The notes: generated by a model from the letters alone, not told the origin. A DNA stretch of 15,885 bases from Propionibacteriaceae bacterium (GCA_031254155.1 JAIRVA010000006.1:1-15885); one strand, 5' to 3'; positions 7,441 to 15,524 are shown, counted from the first letter of the stretch. Numbers and translations: made by a program.

Positions 7441-8913
7441 ATGGAGGCGCGCGATTGGGAAGGTGTCGGGGTCGTACGACACCTGTTGGTCGTTTTTTTG
7501 GGGCCAGCCGGGCGGATCGGCGAGGCGGATTTGAGCGAGTACGAGGCGCGGTGCCTTGGTGCCGACATCACCTGGGTACCGTGGGGCCGCGCGCCGGCCG
7601 AAGCGGTCCGGGACAAGCTGCGGGTACTGGGGTACGCCCCGGCCGCGGTCACCTGTGTCGGCCTCACCCCGGCGGCGAGTGCCGCCGCGCTGGCCGGTGG
7701 ACTGGCGGCCGGGGTGGCGGCCGTCGTCGGCCTGGGGCTCACCGTCGCCGCCCAGGAGAGTCTCGCGGCGTCCGAGCCCGCGCCGACAACCCGGGTGATG
7801 ATTCTCGCCGCGGCGAACGATCCCGATCCCGAGGCCAACGTCGCGTCGCTGCGCGGCGAGTTGGCCCGGTTGCCGCACGTCGCGGTGGTCGAGTGGCTGG
7901 CCCCCCGGGACCGTGACTTCGCGGCGATGGCCCGGTCGGCCAGACCGTACTGGCTCTCCCTCCTCACGGTACTCTGCCACGGGACGGATCTGCCGCTCGC
8001 CGGGCACCTCCCCATTGGCGACGTACCAGACGGTGACGCCCGCGCCGCCCTCGCCCAGTGGGAGCGCGACGAGGGCGTTTTCGAACTACACCGGGCGGCT
8101 CTCGCCGGGGGTAGCCTCAGCGTCGAGGGGGTGGCTTTCCTGCGCGGGCGGCCACTGCCCGACTACGGCATCGCCTCACGCTGGCTCGTGCTGGAGTCCG
8201 CCGACACGCGCCGGGTCGTCCCCCTGGGCGGGGTGAAGGACGACCAACTGACCGATCGCTACGCGAAACAGGTCCGCCTTGACTACGGCGCCGGCGGGTT
8301 CGCCGACCCGCGGCACGCCGGACTACCCGTGGCGGACCTGCCCCGCGGGCGTTACCAGGTCAGCCTTCGCATCACCGAGTACGGCCGGACGCGCGAACGG
8401 CCGCTGGACTTTCGGCCGGCTGGTCGTGTCGCCGACGGGGTGGGGTCGAAGGTCCTCACCCTCGCGGCCGATTCCTTCGGCCACGCCATCGTGGACGTGG
8501 CGGCCTTCGCGGCGGCCGATCCGGCGGGCCAGGTGGATGTGCGGATCGACCAGGCCGACGTGGCCGGGACGGTGCTCTCGCTGCGGGGGCGGCTCGCCGT
8601 TGAGGGTCTGCCCGTCCGCACCCACGGCGAGGGGACGTTCTGGCTCTGGCTGCGTGACCGTCCGGGCGGGACGAGCCGGTTGTTCCGGCTGGGGACGGTG
8701 GTCAACGCGCAACCGGTCCCGTTCGGGCGGTCTGAGGAGTACGCGGCGGCGAACTTCGCCGACATCCACCAGCGCGGCATCGACCTGGCGTCGCTGGCGC
8801 CCGGCCGCTACGCCGCCCGGATCGGGCTCGCGACCGGGGCCAAGGCCGTCTCGGTCGGTGTCGGGTGGGTCGTCGTGGGGGATGACGCTATTCATCTGGA
8901 GGTTCAAAGGTAG
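7441..8913 (+). CDS. Unknown glycan-locus protein with two similar beta-domains
   Basis: I do not recognise a named family over the whole 490 residues. An N-terminal part (about 12-215) has alternating strand/helix character, with an Ala/Gly/Val-rich hydrophobic stretch at about 66-104 that could be a membrane segment or simply core helices. Two similar beta-rich domains follow, about 224-325 and 375-475. Both show an initial G-x-x-x-V-E-G or L-R-G-x-x-x-V-E-G strand, an LG-V turn and a final DLPRGRY/SLAPGRY strand. Comparable domains occur as appendages in actinobacterial polysaccharide and teichoic acid enzymes. I see no catalytic motif. GGAG lies 5 nt before the ATG. It is first in the plus-strand unit and diverges from the exporter. 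A supporting or substrate-binding role in glycopolymer assembly is inference from position. Confidence 0.75.
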   Translation: MEARDWEGVGVVRHLLVVFLGPAGRIGEADLSEYEARCLGADITWVPWGRAPAEAVRDKLRVLGYAPAAVTCVGLTPAASAAALAGGLAAGVAAVVGLGLTVAAQESLAASEPAPTTRVMILAAANDPDPEANVASLRGELARLPHVAVVEWLAPRDRDFAAMARSARPYWLSLLTVLCHGTDLPLAGHLPIGDVPDGDARAALAQWERDEGVFELHRAALAGGSLSVEGVAFLRGRPLPDYGIASRWLVLESADTRRVVPLGGVKDDQLTDRYAKQVRLDYGAGGFADPRHAGLPVADLPRGRYQVSLRITEYGRTRERPLDFRPAGRVADGVGSKVLTLAADSFGHAIVDVAAFAAADPAGQVDVRIDQADVAGTVLSLRGRLAVEGLPVRTHGEGTFWLWLRDRPGGTSRLFRLGTVVNAQPVPFGRSEEYAAANFADIHQRGIDLASLAPGRYAARIGLATGAKAVSVGVGWVVVGDDAIHLEVQR

Positions 8914-8928
8914 GGGAGAATGCGGACA

Positions 8929-9786
8929 GTGGGCAAGCTGATCGATTCGACCGCCGCGCTGGTGGTGGCCGGAGCCCTAGTGGTCGTCATCGCGGCGGCG
9001 GGTGTGGTGGCCGCCGGACTCGGCGCGTACCGCCTCGCGCTCGGGGCGGGGCTCCTCCTCGCGGCGGTCGCCGCGCTGGGTGCGCTGGGCGCGGTGGCCC
9101 GGGCCGGGACGGCCGCCCGGGCGGCCGGACGGGCGACGACCGCCGCGATCACGGCGCGCCTGACGGACCTGCCGAGCGATGCCACGGTTGCCGCCGTGGC
9201 GGCCCGGATGGCCAAGGGTGACGCGCTCCAAGAACTGGCGGCGAACGTGGTCACCCACGCCGATCTGGACGATGCGCTGGCGCGTTTCGACACCGTGACC
9301 CCGGCGGGTCTGGCCGGTGCGCTCGCCGGGCTGGCCGAGGAGATCCGGGCGGGTCTGGCCGCGGCGCTGACGAGGCTCGATCCCGGGTTGACCAGGGAGG
9401 ACATGGGAGAACTCCTGGACTCGGCCGGGGGGCGGCTCCAGGCGTTTGTTGACACTCGTCTGGCCGGCCGCCCCGACCCGGTGACCGGGGACAACCTCGC
9501 CGACCTGGTGCACGACCTCGTGGCCCGGCTGGCCTCGAAGGCGTACCTCGACACCACGCTCGCGGCGGCCGTCGACCAGGTGACGAGCCACGTACCGGGC
9601 GATCTGCTGGACCAGCTGGCGGCCCGGCTGGTCACCAAGGCGTACCTCGACCAGGCGCTCGAAGCCTTCCGCGGGGAGGCTGTCGTCGCACCGGCGGTCA
9701 CGCCCGCCCGGCTGGACGAGGCCCTGGCGGTCAACCGCGACGCCGTTGTCCTCGCCCTGGCGGATCTGTGGCGGGCCCGTCCGTGA
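8929..9786 (+). CDS. Small membrane protein with a repeated KAYLD-type helical motif
   Basis: The function is unknown. Two hydrophobic segments near the N-terminus (about 8-30 and 36-57) form a probable membrane hairpin. An Ala-rich, helix-prone cytoplasmic or external part follows. A motif of the form L-A-x-x-V/L-x-T/S-K/H-A-Y/D-L-D is repeated: THADLDDAL near residue 110, SKAYLDTTL near 204 and TKAYLDQAL near 237. The last two are exactly 33 residues apart. Start choice: GGAG (8915-8918) is only 1 nt from the ATG at 8920 but 10 nt from the in-frame GTG at 8929, so I prefer GTG; the difference is three residues. The stop overlaps the next gene's start (GTGA). Its place between the first gene and the glycosyltransferases suggests a scaffold or membrane organiser for the pathway, which is only inference. 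Confidence 0.75.
   Translation: MGKLIDSTAALVVAGALVVVIAAAGVVAAGLGAYRLALGAGLLLAAVAALGALGAVARAGTAARAAGRATTAAITARLTDLPSDATVAAVAARMAKGDALQELAANVVTHADLDDALARFDTVTPAGLAGALAGLAEEIRAGLAAALTRLDPGLTREDMGELLDSAGGRLQAFVDTRLAGRPDPVTGDNLADLVHDLVARLASKAYLDTTLAAAVDQVTSHVPGDLLDQLAARLVTKAYLDQALEAFRGEAVVAPAVTPARLDEALAVNRDAVVLALADLWRARP
9538..9660 (+). repeat. Two 33-residue-spaced KAYLD repeats
   Basis: The 15-base string aaggcgtacctcgac occurs at 9538 and again at 9637, exactly 99 bp apart and in the same frame. A more diverged copy lies near 9253. These are internal repeats of the small membrane protein. Confidence 0.6.
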
Positions 9787-10748
9787 CCCCGCTGGTCTCC
9801 ATCGTCGTACCGTTTCACAACGAGGCCCTGACCTTGGACCGCTGCCTCGCGAGTCTCACCGCCCAGACTGAGGCGGACCTGGAGATCATCTGCGTCGACG
9901 ACGGTTCGGTTGACGCCTCGCCGGCCCGGGCCGCCGGCTGGGCGGCGCGCGATGACCGGATCACGGTCGTCACGCAGTCCCAGAGCGGTCTGGGGGCGGC
10001 GCGTAACCACGGTCTGGATGTCGCCACCGGCCACTACCTGTATTTCTGTGACGCCGACGATTACGTGTCGCCGGTGACGGTCACGCGCTGTGTGCGGCAC
10101 CTCGCTGAGCATGACTTGGACCTCGTCTTCTTCGGCGGGTCGTCGTTCCTGGAGGCGGGGTGCGAGCCTGCGCCGGGCAGTCCGCTGGCGGTCGCGTTCT
10201 CGCGGTTGGAGACTTACTACCGGCGCACGCACCGGTACGAGGGCGCGTTCGCCGGGCCGCGGCTGCTGCGCCTCCTGCTCGCCAGCGGGGAGTACCGGGT
10301 GTCGGCGTGCATGCAGATGGCCCGGCGGGAACTCGTCCGGGCGAACGGGCTGCGGTTCGACGAGGGGGTGGCGTACGAGGACAACTACTGGACCTTCGCG
10401 CTGACCGTCCTCGCCCGGCGCGCGGGGTGCCTGCCCGACTGCCTCTATTTCCGCTCCGTCCACCCGGACTCCCTGACCGCCCGGCCGGATCCGGCGCTGC
10501 CGATCCACGGCTACTCGCGTAGCCTCCTCTCCATCGCCGCGTTCGCGGCTCGCTGCGCACCGGGCGGCGAGGCCCAGGCCGCCGCCGGGCAGCTCATCGG
10601 CCAGTGCCGGACGAACCTCATCCGGGCGTGGAACGGGCTGGACCGCCGGGCGGCGGCGGCGCTGCTGGAGACGGCGCCCCCCGCGACCATCCTCGTCCAC
10701 CAGTTCATCGTCCAGCCCCTGGCGGGTCCCGGGAAAGGTCGTCCATGA
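9783..10748 (+). CDS. Family 2 glycosyltransferase (GT-A fold)
   Basis: It transfers a sugar from a nucleotide-activated donor to a growing chain. The 321-residue product begins MTPLVSIVVPFHNE, the classic first strand of GT2. It has V-D39-D40-G41-S for nucleotide binding, GLGAARNHGL at 69-78 and the metal-binding C-D90-A91-D92-D at the expected spacing. A later YEDNYW segment fits the catalytic-base region. No membrane segment is seen, so it works in the cytoplasm. The GTG at 9783 gives a 4-bp overlap (GTGA) with the preceding stop and starts right at the family's first strand. A GTG 15 bases earlier (9768) is possible but less likely. Its own stop overlaps the next glycosyltransferase (ATGA). 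Donor and acceptor cannot be predicted. Confidence 0.93.
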   Translation: MTPLVSIVVPFHNEALTLDRCLASLTAQTEADLEIICVDDGSVDASPARAAGWAARDDRITVVTQSQSGLGAARNHGLDVATGHYLYFCDADDYVSPVTVTRCVRHLAEHDLDLVFFGGSSFLEAGCEPAPGSPLAVAFSRLETYYRRTHRYEGAFAGPRLLRLLLASGEYRVSACMQMARRELVRANGLRFDEGVAYEDNYWTFALTVLARRAGCLPDCLYFRSVHPDSLTARPDPALPIHGYSRSLLSIAAFAARCAPGGEAQAAAGQLIGQCRTNLIRAWNGLDRRAAAALLETAPPATILVHQFIVQPLAGPGKGRP

Positions 10749-12649
10749 GCGGGGGTCTGGTGAGTCTCGTTGTACCCGTCACCGGGCCGGTGGCGGCGCG
10801 AGTGGTCCGGGAGTCGCTTGCCGCCCTGCTGGGCCAGACGTACCGGGCGCTCGACATTGTCTGTGTCGAGAGCGAGAGCACCGCCGAGACGCTCCGCGTG
10901 TTGCGGGAGGTGGCGGAACGGGACCCTCGGGTCCGGGTTGTCCACGCGGACGGCCTCGGGGCCCAGGCGGCGGCGAACCGCGGGCTCGCGCGGGTGGCCG
11001 GGGAGTGGGCCGGCGTCGTCGGCCTGCCCGTCGTCCCGGCGCCGGGCGGGGTCGCCCGGCTGGTGGCGCAGGCGACGAAGGACGGTACGGATGTCGTGGG
11101 TTACGGCTGGGGTGAGCCGGGTGTCCTGCTCTGCCGGACGGCGGTCATCCGGGCGGCGGGCCTGGAATTTGATCCCGCCTTGGCGTGGGGGGAGCTGGCG
11201 TTCGCCGGTACGGTGACCGCGGCCGGCCGCGCGAGTGTCATCACCGTCCCCGACCACACCCGGACGCGGTGGCGGGAGACACTGCGCCGGGCGGTGGCAG
11301 CCGACCCGTTGGCCGTGACCGCCGACCTGGCGGCTTTGCGAGACGGGCTCACGCGGTTGGGCGTGTGGCCCACGTACGCGGAACGGTACCGGGCGGCCGC
11401 CCACCGCTGGTTGGAGACCGGCCTCGAGTTCGCGGCGGATGACGCGAGTAGGCGGGCGGTCGGCCGCTGGCTCGCGGACGGGGGTGCCGAGGCGCTGGCG
11501 CTCGGCCCGGTGGGGGGGTCGGCGGGCGCGGCGCTGCGCGCGGCGCGGTTGGTGGATGAGACGGTGGTGACGGTCATCGTCCCCGTCCATAACCGGCCGG
11601 AGTTTCTCGGGGCAGCCGTCGACACCATTCGGGCGCAGACCCACACCAGGTTGGAGATCCTCCTGGTGGATGACGGTTCGACCGGCGAGGTACGAGGGTT
11701 GCTGGCGGGCTACGCCCGGGCGGACCCCCGGATCCGGGTGGTCGACGCCGCGCCCGGTCACGGGGCGCCGGTCGGCGCGGGCCCGGCCCGGAACATCGGT
11801 CTGCGGCTCGCGCGGGGGACGTACTGTCTCTTTCTCGACGCCGACGACTGGTTCGCGCCGACCCTGGTCGAGGAGCTGTTGTGGGCGGCGGTGACGACGG
11901 GGGCTAAGATCGCGGTTGCCAACGCGGTCGCCTGGTCGGAGCGGGAGGGCCGGGTGCTGTACCCGTACTCCCTCCGCGTACCGCCGGGCTGCGACGGCCG
12001 TACGCTTGTTCCCGGCGACGGCCCGGACCGGATCTGGTCGTTCTGCGAGACGGCCGTGTGGCTGAAGCTCTACGAGCGGGCCTTCCTCGCCCGCACCGGC
12101 GTCGAGTTCCAGTCGCTCCGCTCGTCCAACGACGTGTACTTCAATATGATGACCCTCGTCCTGGCCGGCGCCATCGCCCTCGTGCCCCGCCCGCTCGTCA
12201 CGTACCGTCGCGACACGGGCGACTCGCTGCAGGACGGCAAGACCTGGCGTGACGGGCTGGGCTGGCTCTCGGCGCTGCGGGCCGTCCGGGCGGAACTGGC
12301 GCGGCGCGGACTGCTGGCGGCGCACTGGGCCGAGTTCCGCGAGGCGGTCTTCCGGAACGCGGAATACAACCTGCGCACCATGACTGATCCGGCGGACCGG
12401 CGGCGCGTGTGGGCCGCCTGCCGGGGGGCCGGGTTCCGGCGCCTGGCGGGGACGACCACGCCCCGGGGGCTCCGGACTCCCGTGCTCCGGCGGTTCGCCG
12501 GAATTCTGCGGTACGGGAAGTTTGACGATCTCGTCTGGTGGTACGAGGCGGGGCGCCCGCTCACGCTGGCGAGTCGGGCGAACTCTCGCGTCCGAGGCGG
12601 GTGTCGAGGCTCAGCAACTGAGTTTCGAGGTCGGACAAGCGGATTTTGA
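10745..12649 (+). CDS. Double-domain family 2 glycosyltransferase (N-terminal domain degenerate)
   Basis: The 634-residue product has two GT2-like halves. The first (about 5-170) has the opening strand LVSLVVPV, but ESE (42-44) replaces the Asp-Asp-Gly. The place where Asp-x-Asp is expected reads VVGLPVV, so this half is probably inactive. The second half starts at about 274 (VVTVIVPVHNRPEF). It keeps D309-D310-G311-ST, the GPARNIGL segment, D365-A366-D367-DW and a C-terminal WLKLYER...F region, so it looks active. It is cytoplasmic and presumably acts on the same polymer as the gene before it, with which it is coupled by an ATGA overlap. That overlap sets the start at ATG 10745, although the frame is open further upstream. 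The last roughly 30 residues lie opposite the end of the convergent DUF349 gene and look unstructured. The non-catalytic half may bind acceptor or partner. Confidence 0.9.
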   Translation: MSGGLVSLVVPVTGPVAARVVRESLAALLGQTYRALDIVCVESESTAETLRVLREVAERDPRVRVVHADGLGAQAAANRGLARVAGEWAGVVGLPVVPAPGGVARLVAQATKDGTDVVGYGWGEPGVLLCRTAVIRAAGLEFDPALAWGELAFAGTVTAAGRASVITVPDHTRTRWRETLRRAVAADPLAVTADLAALRDGLTRLGVWPTYAERYRAAAHRWLETGLEFAADDASRRAVGRWLADGGAEALALGPVGGSAGAALRAARLVDETVVTVIVPVHNRPEFLGAAVDTIRAQTHTRLEILLVDDGSTGEVRGLLAGYARADPRIRVVDAAPGHGAPVGAGPARNIGLRLARGTYCLFLDADDWFAPTLVEELLWAAVTTGAKIAVANAVAWSEREGRVLYPYSLRVPPGCDGRTLVPGDGPDRIWSFCETAVWLKLYERAFLARTGVEFQSLRSSNDVYFNMMTLVLAGAIALVPRPLVTYRRDTGDSLQDGKTWRDGLGWLSALRAVRAELARRGLLAAHWAEFREAVFRNAEYNLRTMTDPADRRRVWAACRGAGFRRLAGTTTPRGLRTPVLRRFAGILRYGKFDDLVWWYEAGRPLTLASRANSRVRGGCRGSATEFRGRTSGF

Positions 12650-13769
12650 GTCGCATGGCCTCGGCGGCGGCGCTGGAATAGGCGCCGGTCTGGCCGAGGG
12701 TCAAGGTAATGCTCGTACCGTGGGACCGCTTGGCCCCCGACGGGTCGGTCGCCTTGAGAGCCGTCTCGGCGCGGATGATCTCGGCTTGGGTGTCCGCGAT
12801 CTGCTGGACGAGCCGGGCGCGCCGGCCGTACGTGGGCTGCTCTCCCGACGCCTTGCGCCGGACCGGCTCCTTGCGGACCCAGGCGTAGAACTCCTGGCCC
12901 GCCTGGCGGAACTCGTCGGAGAGCGCCTTGTTGTCCCGGCCCGCGAACCCGGCCACGCGGAACGCCGCCTGGAGATCGCGCAGGTCCGCGTTCGCCTGCC
13001 GGAGATCGGGGGCGCCGACGAGCGCCTGGACTTGGCCGATAAGCGAGCGCTTGGTCGTGGCGGCGGCGCGCTGGTCCCCCTGGGCCTGAGTCCGGGCCTC
13101 GTTGCGCCGGGCGAAGACGGCATCCTGCGCCGCCCGGAACCGGAGCCACAACCCCTTGTCGTCAGGGGCTTGGCCGATCGTCTTCCACTCCGCCATGAGT
13201 GCTGCCATCATCTCGCCAGCTTGCTTGACGTCGGCCCGCGTGACGAGATCCTCCGCGGTCGCGATGAGGCTCTCTTTGCGCTGCTTGGCTTCGGCGGCGG
13301 CGGCCTGGCGCTGGCTCCGCAGGAGATCCAGCCTGGTGTACAACTGGTCTTGGGCCAGGTTGAAGCGCGCCCACAGGGCGTCATCTTCGGGCCGGGTGAT
13401 CCGGCCGGCCTGCTTCCACTGCCCCAGTAGCGCCTTCATCTCGGTCGGTGCCGTACTGGGCGGCGAGGTCATGGCGACCAGTTCGGCTTGGGCGATGAGG
13501 GATTCCTTCGTCGCCCGGGTGGCGGCGCGCTGAAGCTGACGGGGGCTGGGGGCGTCCGGCTCGGGCGCGGTGTCAGGCCCCGGCCCACCGTTGACGGTGA
13601 TGGGGAGCGCCGGGGTCTCGGCTGTTGGCGTCTCACCCGCCGGGCTCACCGGCTCGTCCGGGCCCGGCGCTGGGTTGTCGGGAAGTTGGTCGGTCGGCGT
13701 CGGGTCAGCCATTGTCAACCGGGCGGTCTGCTCGTTTGTGGTGTCCCCACCGTCGTTCCACTCGTCCAC
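12561..13769 (-). CDS. DUF349 domain protein
   Basis: The 402-residue protein has an acidic, Pro-rich N-terminus (about 20-78) and then three DUF349 repeats. They begin SLIAQAELV (90), SLIATAEDLV (167) and SLIGQVQALV (242). The first two keep the W-K-x-x-G...LW-x-RF-x-x-AQD pattern; the third is more diverged. A helical C-terminal part follows (318-392). The family is common in actinobacteria and its biochemical role is not settled, so I assign none. The start is GTG 13769, because GGAGG lies 7 nt upstream. A longer frame to 13943 would run through the intergenic repeats, and the ATG at 13712 has no ribosome site. The gene's 3' end overlaps the convergent glycosyltransferase gene by 89 bp, with no terminator visible between them. 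Confidence 0.9.
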   Translation of the reverse strand: MDEWNDGGDTTNEQTARLTMADPTPTDQLPDNPAPGPDEPVSPAGETPTAETPALPITVNGGPGPDTAPEPDAPSPRQLQRAATRATKESLIAQAELVAMTSPPSTAPTEMKALLGQWKQAGRITRPEDDALWARFNLAQDQLYTRLDLLRSQRQAAAAEAKQRKESLIATAEDLVTRADVKQAGEMMAALMAEWKTIGQAPDDKGLWLRFRAAQDAVFARRNEARTQAQGDQRAAATTKRSLIGQVQALVGAPDLRQANADLRDLQAAFRVAGFAGRDNKALSDEFRQAGQEFYAWVRKEPVRRKASGEQPTYGRRARLVQQIADTQAEIIRAETALKATDPSGAKRSHGTSITLTLGQTGAYSSAAAEAMRLKIRLSDLETQLLSLDTRLGRESSPDSPA

Positions 13770-13776
13770 CCTCACC

Positions 13777-13781
13777 CCTCC
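13777..13781 (-). promoter_or_regulatory. Shine-Dalgarno GGAGG of the DUF349 gene
   Basis: GGAGG lies within GAGGAGGGG on the minus strand, 7 nt before GTG 13769. It decides against the longer reading frame that starts at 13943. Confidence 0.7.
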
Positions 13782-13819
13782 TCGTTGTTGCAGGTCACAA
13801 GTTCGCGCGAGTGTCCCCG

Positions 13820-13825
13820 AGTCTA
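13820..13825 (-). promoter_or_regulatory. Possible -10 element of the DUF349 gene
   Basis: TAGACT on the minus strand fits the TAnnnT -10 pattern usual in actinobacteria. It lies about 50 nt upstream of the GTG start. No convincing -35 is seen. Confidence 0.25.
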
Positions 13826-13898
13826 CCCTGCTGGCTGGCGCGGCGCGGAAACCCCGCGCAGTGGACCTGCTGGCGCGTGGCGGAGGGCGATGACGGGT

Positions 13899-13960
13899 GA
13901 CATGTCTTCGCATCAGCGGGTCTTTTCGCTTCCGTACGGGCACGGGTGCGAAACCATGTC
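13899..13960. repeat. 62-bp palindromic element, copy 1
   Basis: The left arm is gacatgtcttcgca and the right arm is tgcgaaaccatgtc, an imperfect inverted repeat with a central segment of 34 bp. A related element of identical length lies 21 bp downstream. Both contain cgtacggg just inside the right arm. Confidence 0.7.
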
Positions 13961-13981
13961 GCCCGCAACCCGGGATCCGGC

Positions 13982-14043
13982 GACATAGCTTCGCACGCCT
14001 GCCACCGTACCGCCGGAAAGGCGTACGGGTGCGAGGTCATGTC
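13982..14043. repeat. 62-bp palindromic element, copy 2
   Basis: The left arm is gacatagcttcgca and the right arm is tgcgaggtcatgtc. It has the same length and arm consensus as copy 1. The right arm of copy 1 and the left arm of this copy also pair with each other over 17 positions (15 matches, 15-nt loop), so the four arms alternate in direction. Confidence 0.7.
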
Positions 14044-14144
14044 AAACTACTCACAGGCAGTCGCCACCACGCCGCCTGGCCAGGCTCACACCCACACCAC
14101 CCCACGAAGCCCCGATCAGCACTTCCCTATGGAAGAATGTGTCC

Positions 14145-15524
14145 ATGAGTGCCGGGGTATTTGACATCTTCACGGTCGGGGTCGGACCCTCGAGTTCACA
14201 CACGGTTGGCCCGATGCGGGCCGCGGGGCTGCTGGTGGACGACCTGGTGGCAGGGAGTCCCGTCGCCCTCGCGGACGTCGTCAGCCTCCGGATCGAGTTG
14301 CTGGGGTCGCTCGGGGCTACGGGTCTCGGCCACGGTACGAACACCGCCGTCCTCGCCGGTCTGGAGGGGGCCCGGCCGGAGACCGTCCAGCCGGCGGCCA
14401 TCGCGGCGATCCTGGCGCGGGCGCAGGAAACGGGTGTTATCCGCCTCACTTCCGGTACCCATCAGCAGCCCCTCGCGTTCGATCCCGCCCGCGACGTGGT
14501 GTTCAATCCGCGCGAGTGCCTTCCGTTCCACCCGAACGCGCTCCGCTTCCACCTGGGCACGGCGCGCGGGGAGTTCGCCCGGACGTTCTACTCCATCGGT
14601 GGCGGCTTCATCGTGCCCGAGGACGCGTCGGGTCACCCTGTCCCGCCGGTGACAACGACAGTTGCCCTGCCGTACGCCTTCCGGACCGGTACCGAGCTGC
14701 TCGAGCAGTGCGCGGCGGCGGGGATCTCGATCGCGGAATTGATGTTCCGGGACGAACTGGCGCGCGGGCGGACCCACGACGAGATCCTGGCCGGGCTCGC
14801 CAACCTGTGGTCGGTGATGGACGGCTGCATTGAAACGGGTTGTCGGACAGAAGGTTACCTGCCGGGCCCGCTGAAGGTCCGCCGCCGCGCGGCGCTGATG
14901 CTGCGCCTGCTCAAGCACCGCCTCGACAGCCCGTGGGGGTCGCTCGACTGGGTCAGCCTGTGGGCGTTGGCAGTCGGGGAGGAGAACGCCGCGGGGGGCC
15001 GGGTGGTGACGGCGCCGACGAATGGCGCGGCCGGCATCGTACCCGCCGTCCTCAAACACGCCCTGGCGTCCCCGGGCGCCGACGGCCACACCGTCGCCGA
15101 CTTCCTGCTCGCCGCGGCCGCCCTTGGCGTGGTCTACCAGGCGACAGCGTCCATCTCGGGGGCCGAAGTCGGTTGTCAGGGCGAGATCGGGGTCGCCTGC
15201 TCAATGGCCGCGGCGGGGCTCGCCCAGGTGCTCGGCGGCTCGCCCCAGCAGGTCGTGAACGCGGCGGAGATCGGTATGGAGCACCACCTGGGCCTCACCT
15301 GCGACCCGGTCGGCGGGCTCGTCCAGATCCCGTGCATCGAGCGGAACGCCATCGGGGCGACGACCGCGATCACGGCGGCCCACCTGGCGCTCGCCGGCGA
15401 CGGCCGCCAGGCGGTCAGCCTGGACGAGGTGATCGCGACCATGATGGCGACCGGGCGGGACATGGCGGCCCAGTACAAGGAGACCTCCGAGGGCGGCCTC
15501 GCCCTGAGCGTCGTCGCCTGCTGA
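14145..15524 (+). CDS. sdaA: L-serine dehydratase (L-serine ammonia-lyase), iron-sulfur, single chain
   Basis: It converts L-serine to pyruvate and ammonia in the cytoplasm using a [4Fe-4S] cluster. The 459-residue product is the usual length for the single-chain bacterial (type 2) enzyme. The N-terminal motif VGPSSSHTVGPM is at about residues 13-24. VTAPTNGAAGIVPAVL is present in the alpha domain. C344, C386 and C397 are at the positions expected for the cluster ligands. The last residue is C459, matching the tail cysteine that enters the active site in the known type 2 structure. The ATG at 14145 is preferred because GGAAG lies 9 nt upstream; the GTG at 14139 would be too close to it. It appears to be a single gene, followed 68 bp later by the sdh genes. 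Confidence 0.97.
   Translation: MSAGVFDIFTVGVGPSSSHTVGPMRAAGLLVDDLVAGSPVALADVVSLRIELLGSLGATGLGHGTNTAVLAGLEGARPETVQPAAIAAILARAQETGVIRLTSGTHQQPLAFDPARDVVFNPRECLPFHPNALRFHLGTARGEFARTFYSIGGGFIVPEDASGHPVPPVTTTVALPYAFRTGTELLEQCAAAGISIAELMFRDELARGRTHDEILAGLANLWSVMDGCIETGCRTEGYLPGPLKVRRRAALMLRLLKHRLDSPWGSLDWVSLWALAVGEENAAGGRVVTAPTNGAAGIVPAVLKHALASPGADGHTVADFLLAAAALGVVYQATASISGAEVGCQGEIGVACSMAAAGLAQVLGGSPQQVVNAAEIGMEHHLGLTCDPVGGLVQIPCIERNAIGATTAITAAHLALAGDGRQAVSLDEVIATMMATGRDMAAQYKETSEGGLALSVVAC

Larger units (their letters stand above)
13770..14144. other. 375-bp intergenic region between divergent DUF349 and sdaA genes
   Basis: No gene is supported here; short frames crossing it lack ribosome sites and recognisable content. 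From left to right it holds the DUF349 ribosome site and possible -10, a small GC-rich hairpin (13843-13859, gcgcgg stem), two adjacent 62-bp palindromes (13899-13960 and 13982-14043), and an AC-rich stretch of about 90 bp before sdaA. I see no riboswitch or small-RNA gene that I can name. Confidence 0.6.

Noticed and set aside
8904..10700. Long open frame on the minus strand (598 codons)
   Set aside because: It is an antisense shadow of three plus-strand genes, with low-complexity Ala/Arg/Ser sequence and no ribosome site that convinces.
10511..12325. Long open frame on the minus strand (604 codons)
   Set aside because: It lies opposite two clear glycosyltransferase genes. Its translation is Arg/Pro/His-rich without motifs, as expected for antisense frames in high-GC DNA.
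13770..13943. N-terminal extension of the DUF349 gene up to 13943
   Set aside because: A strong ribosome site supports GTG 13769, and the extension is Arg-rich sequence read through the palindromic repeats.
13899..14043. CRISPR array
   Set aside because: Only four arms in alternating directions, with unequal internal segments and no cas genes nearby.
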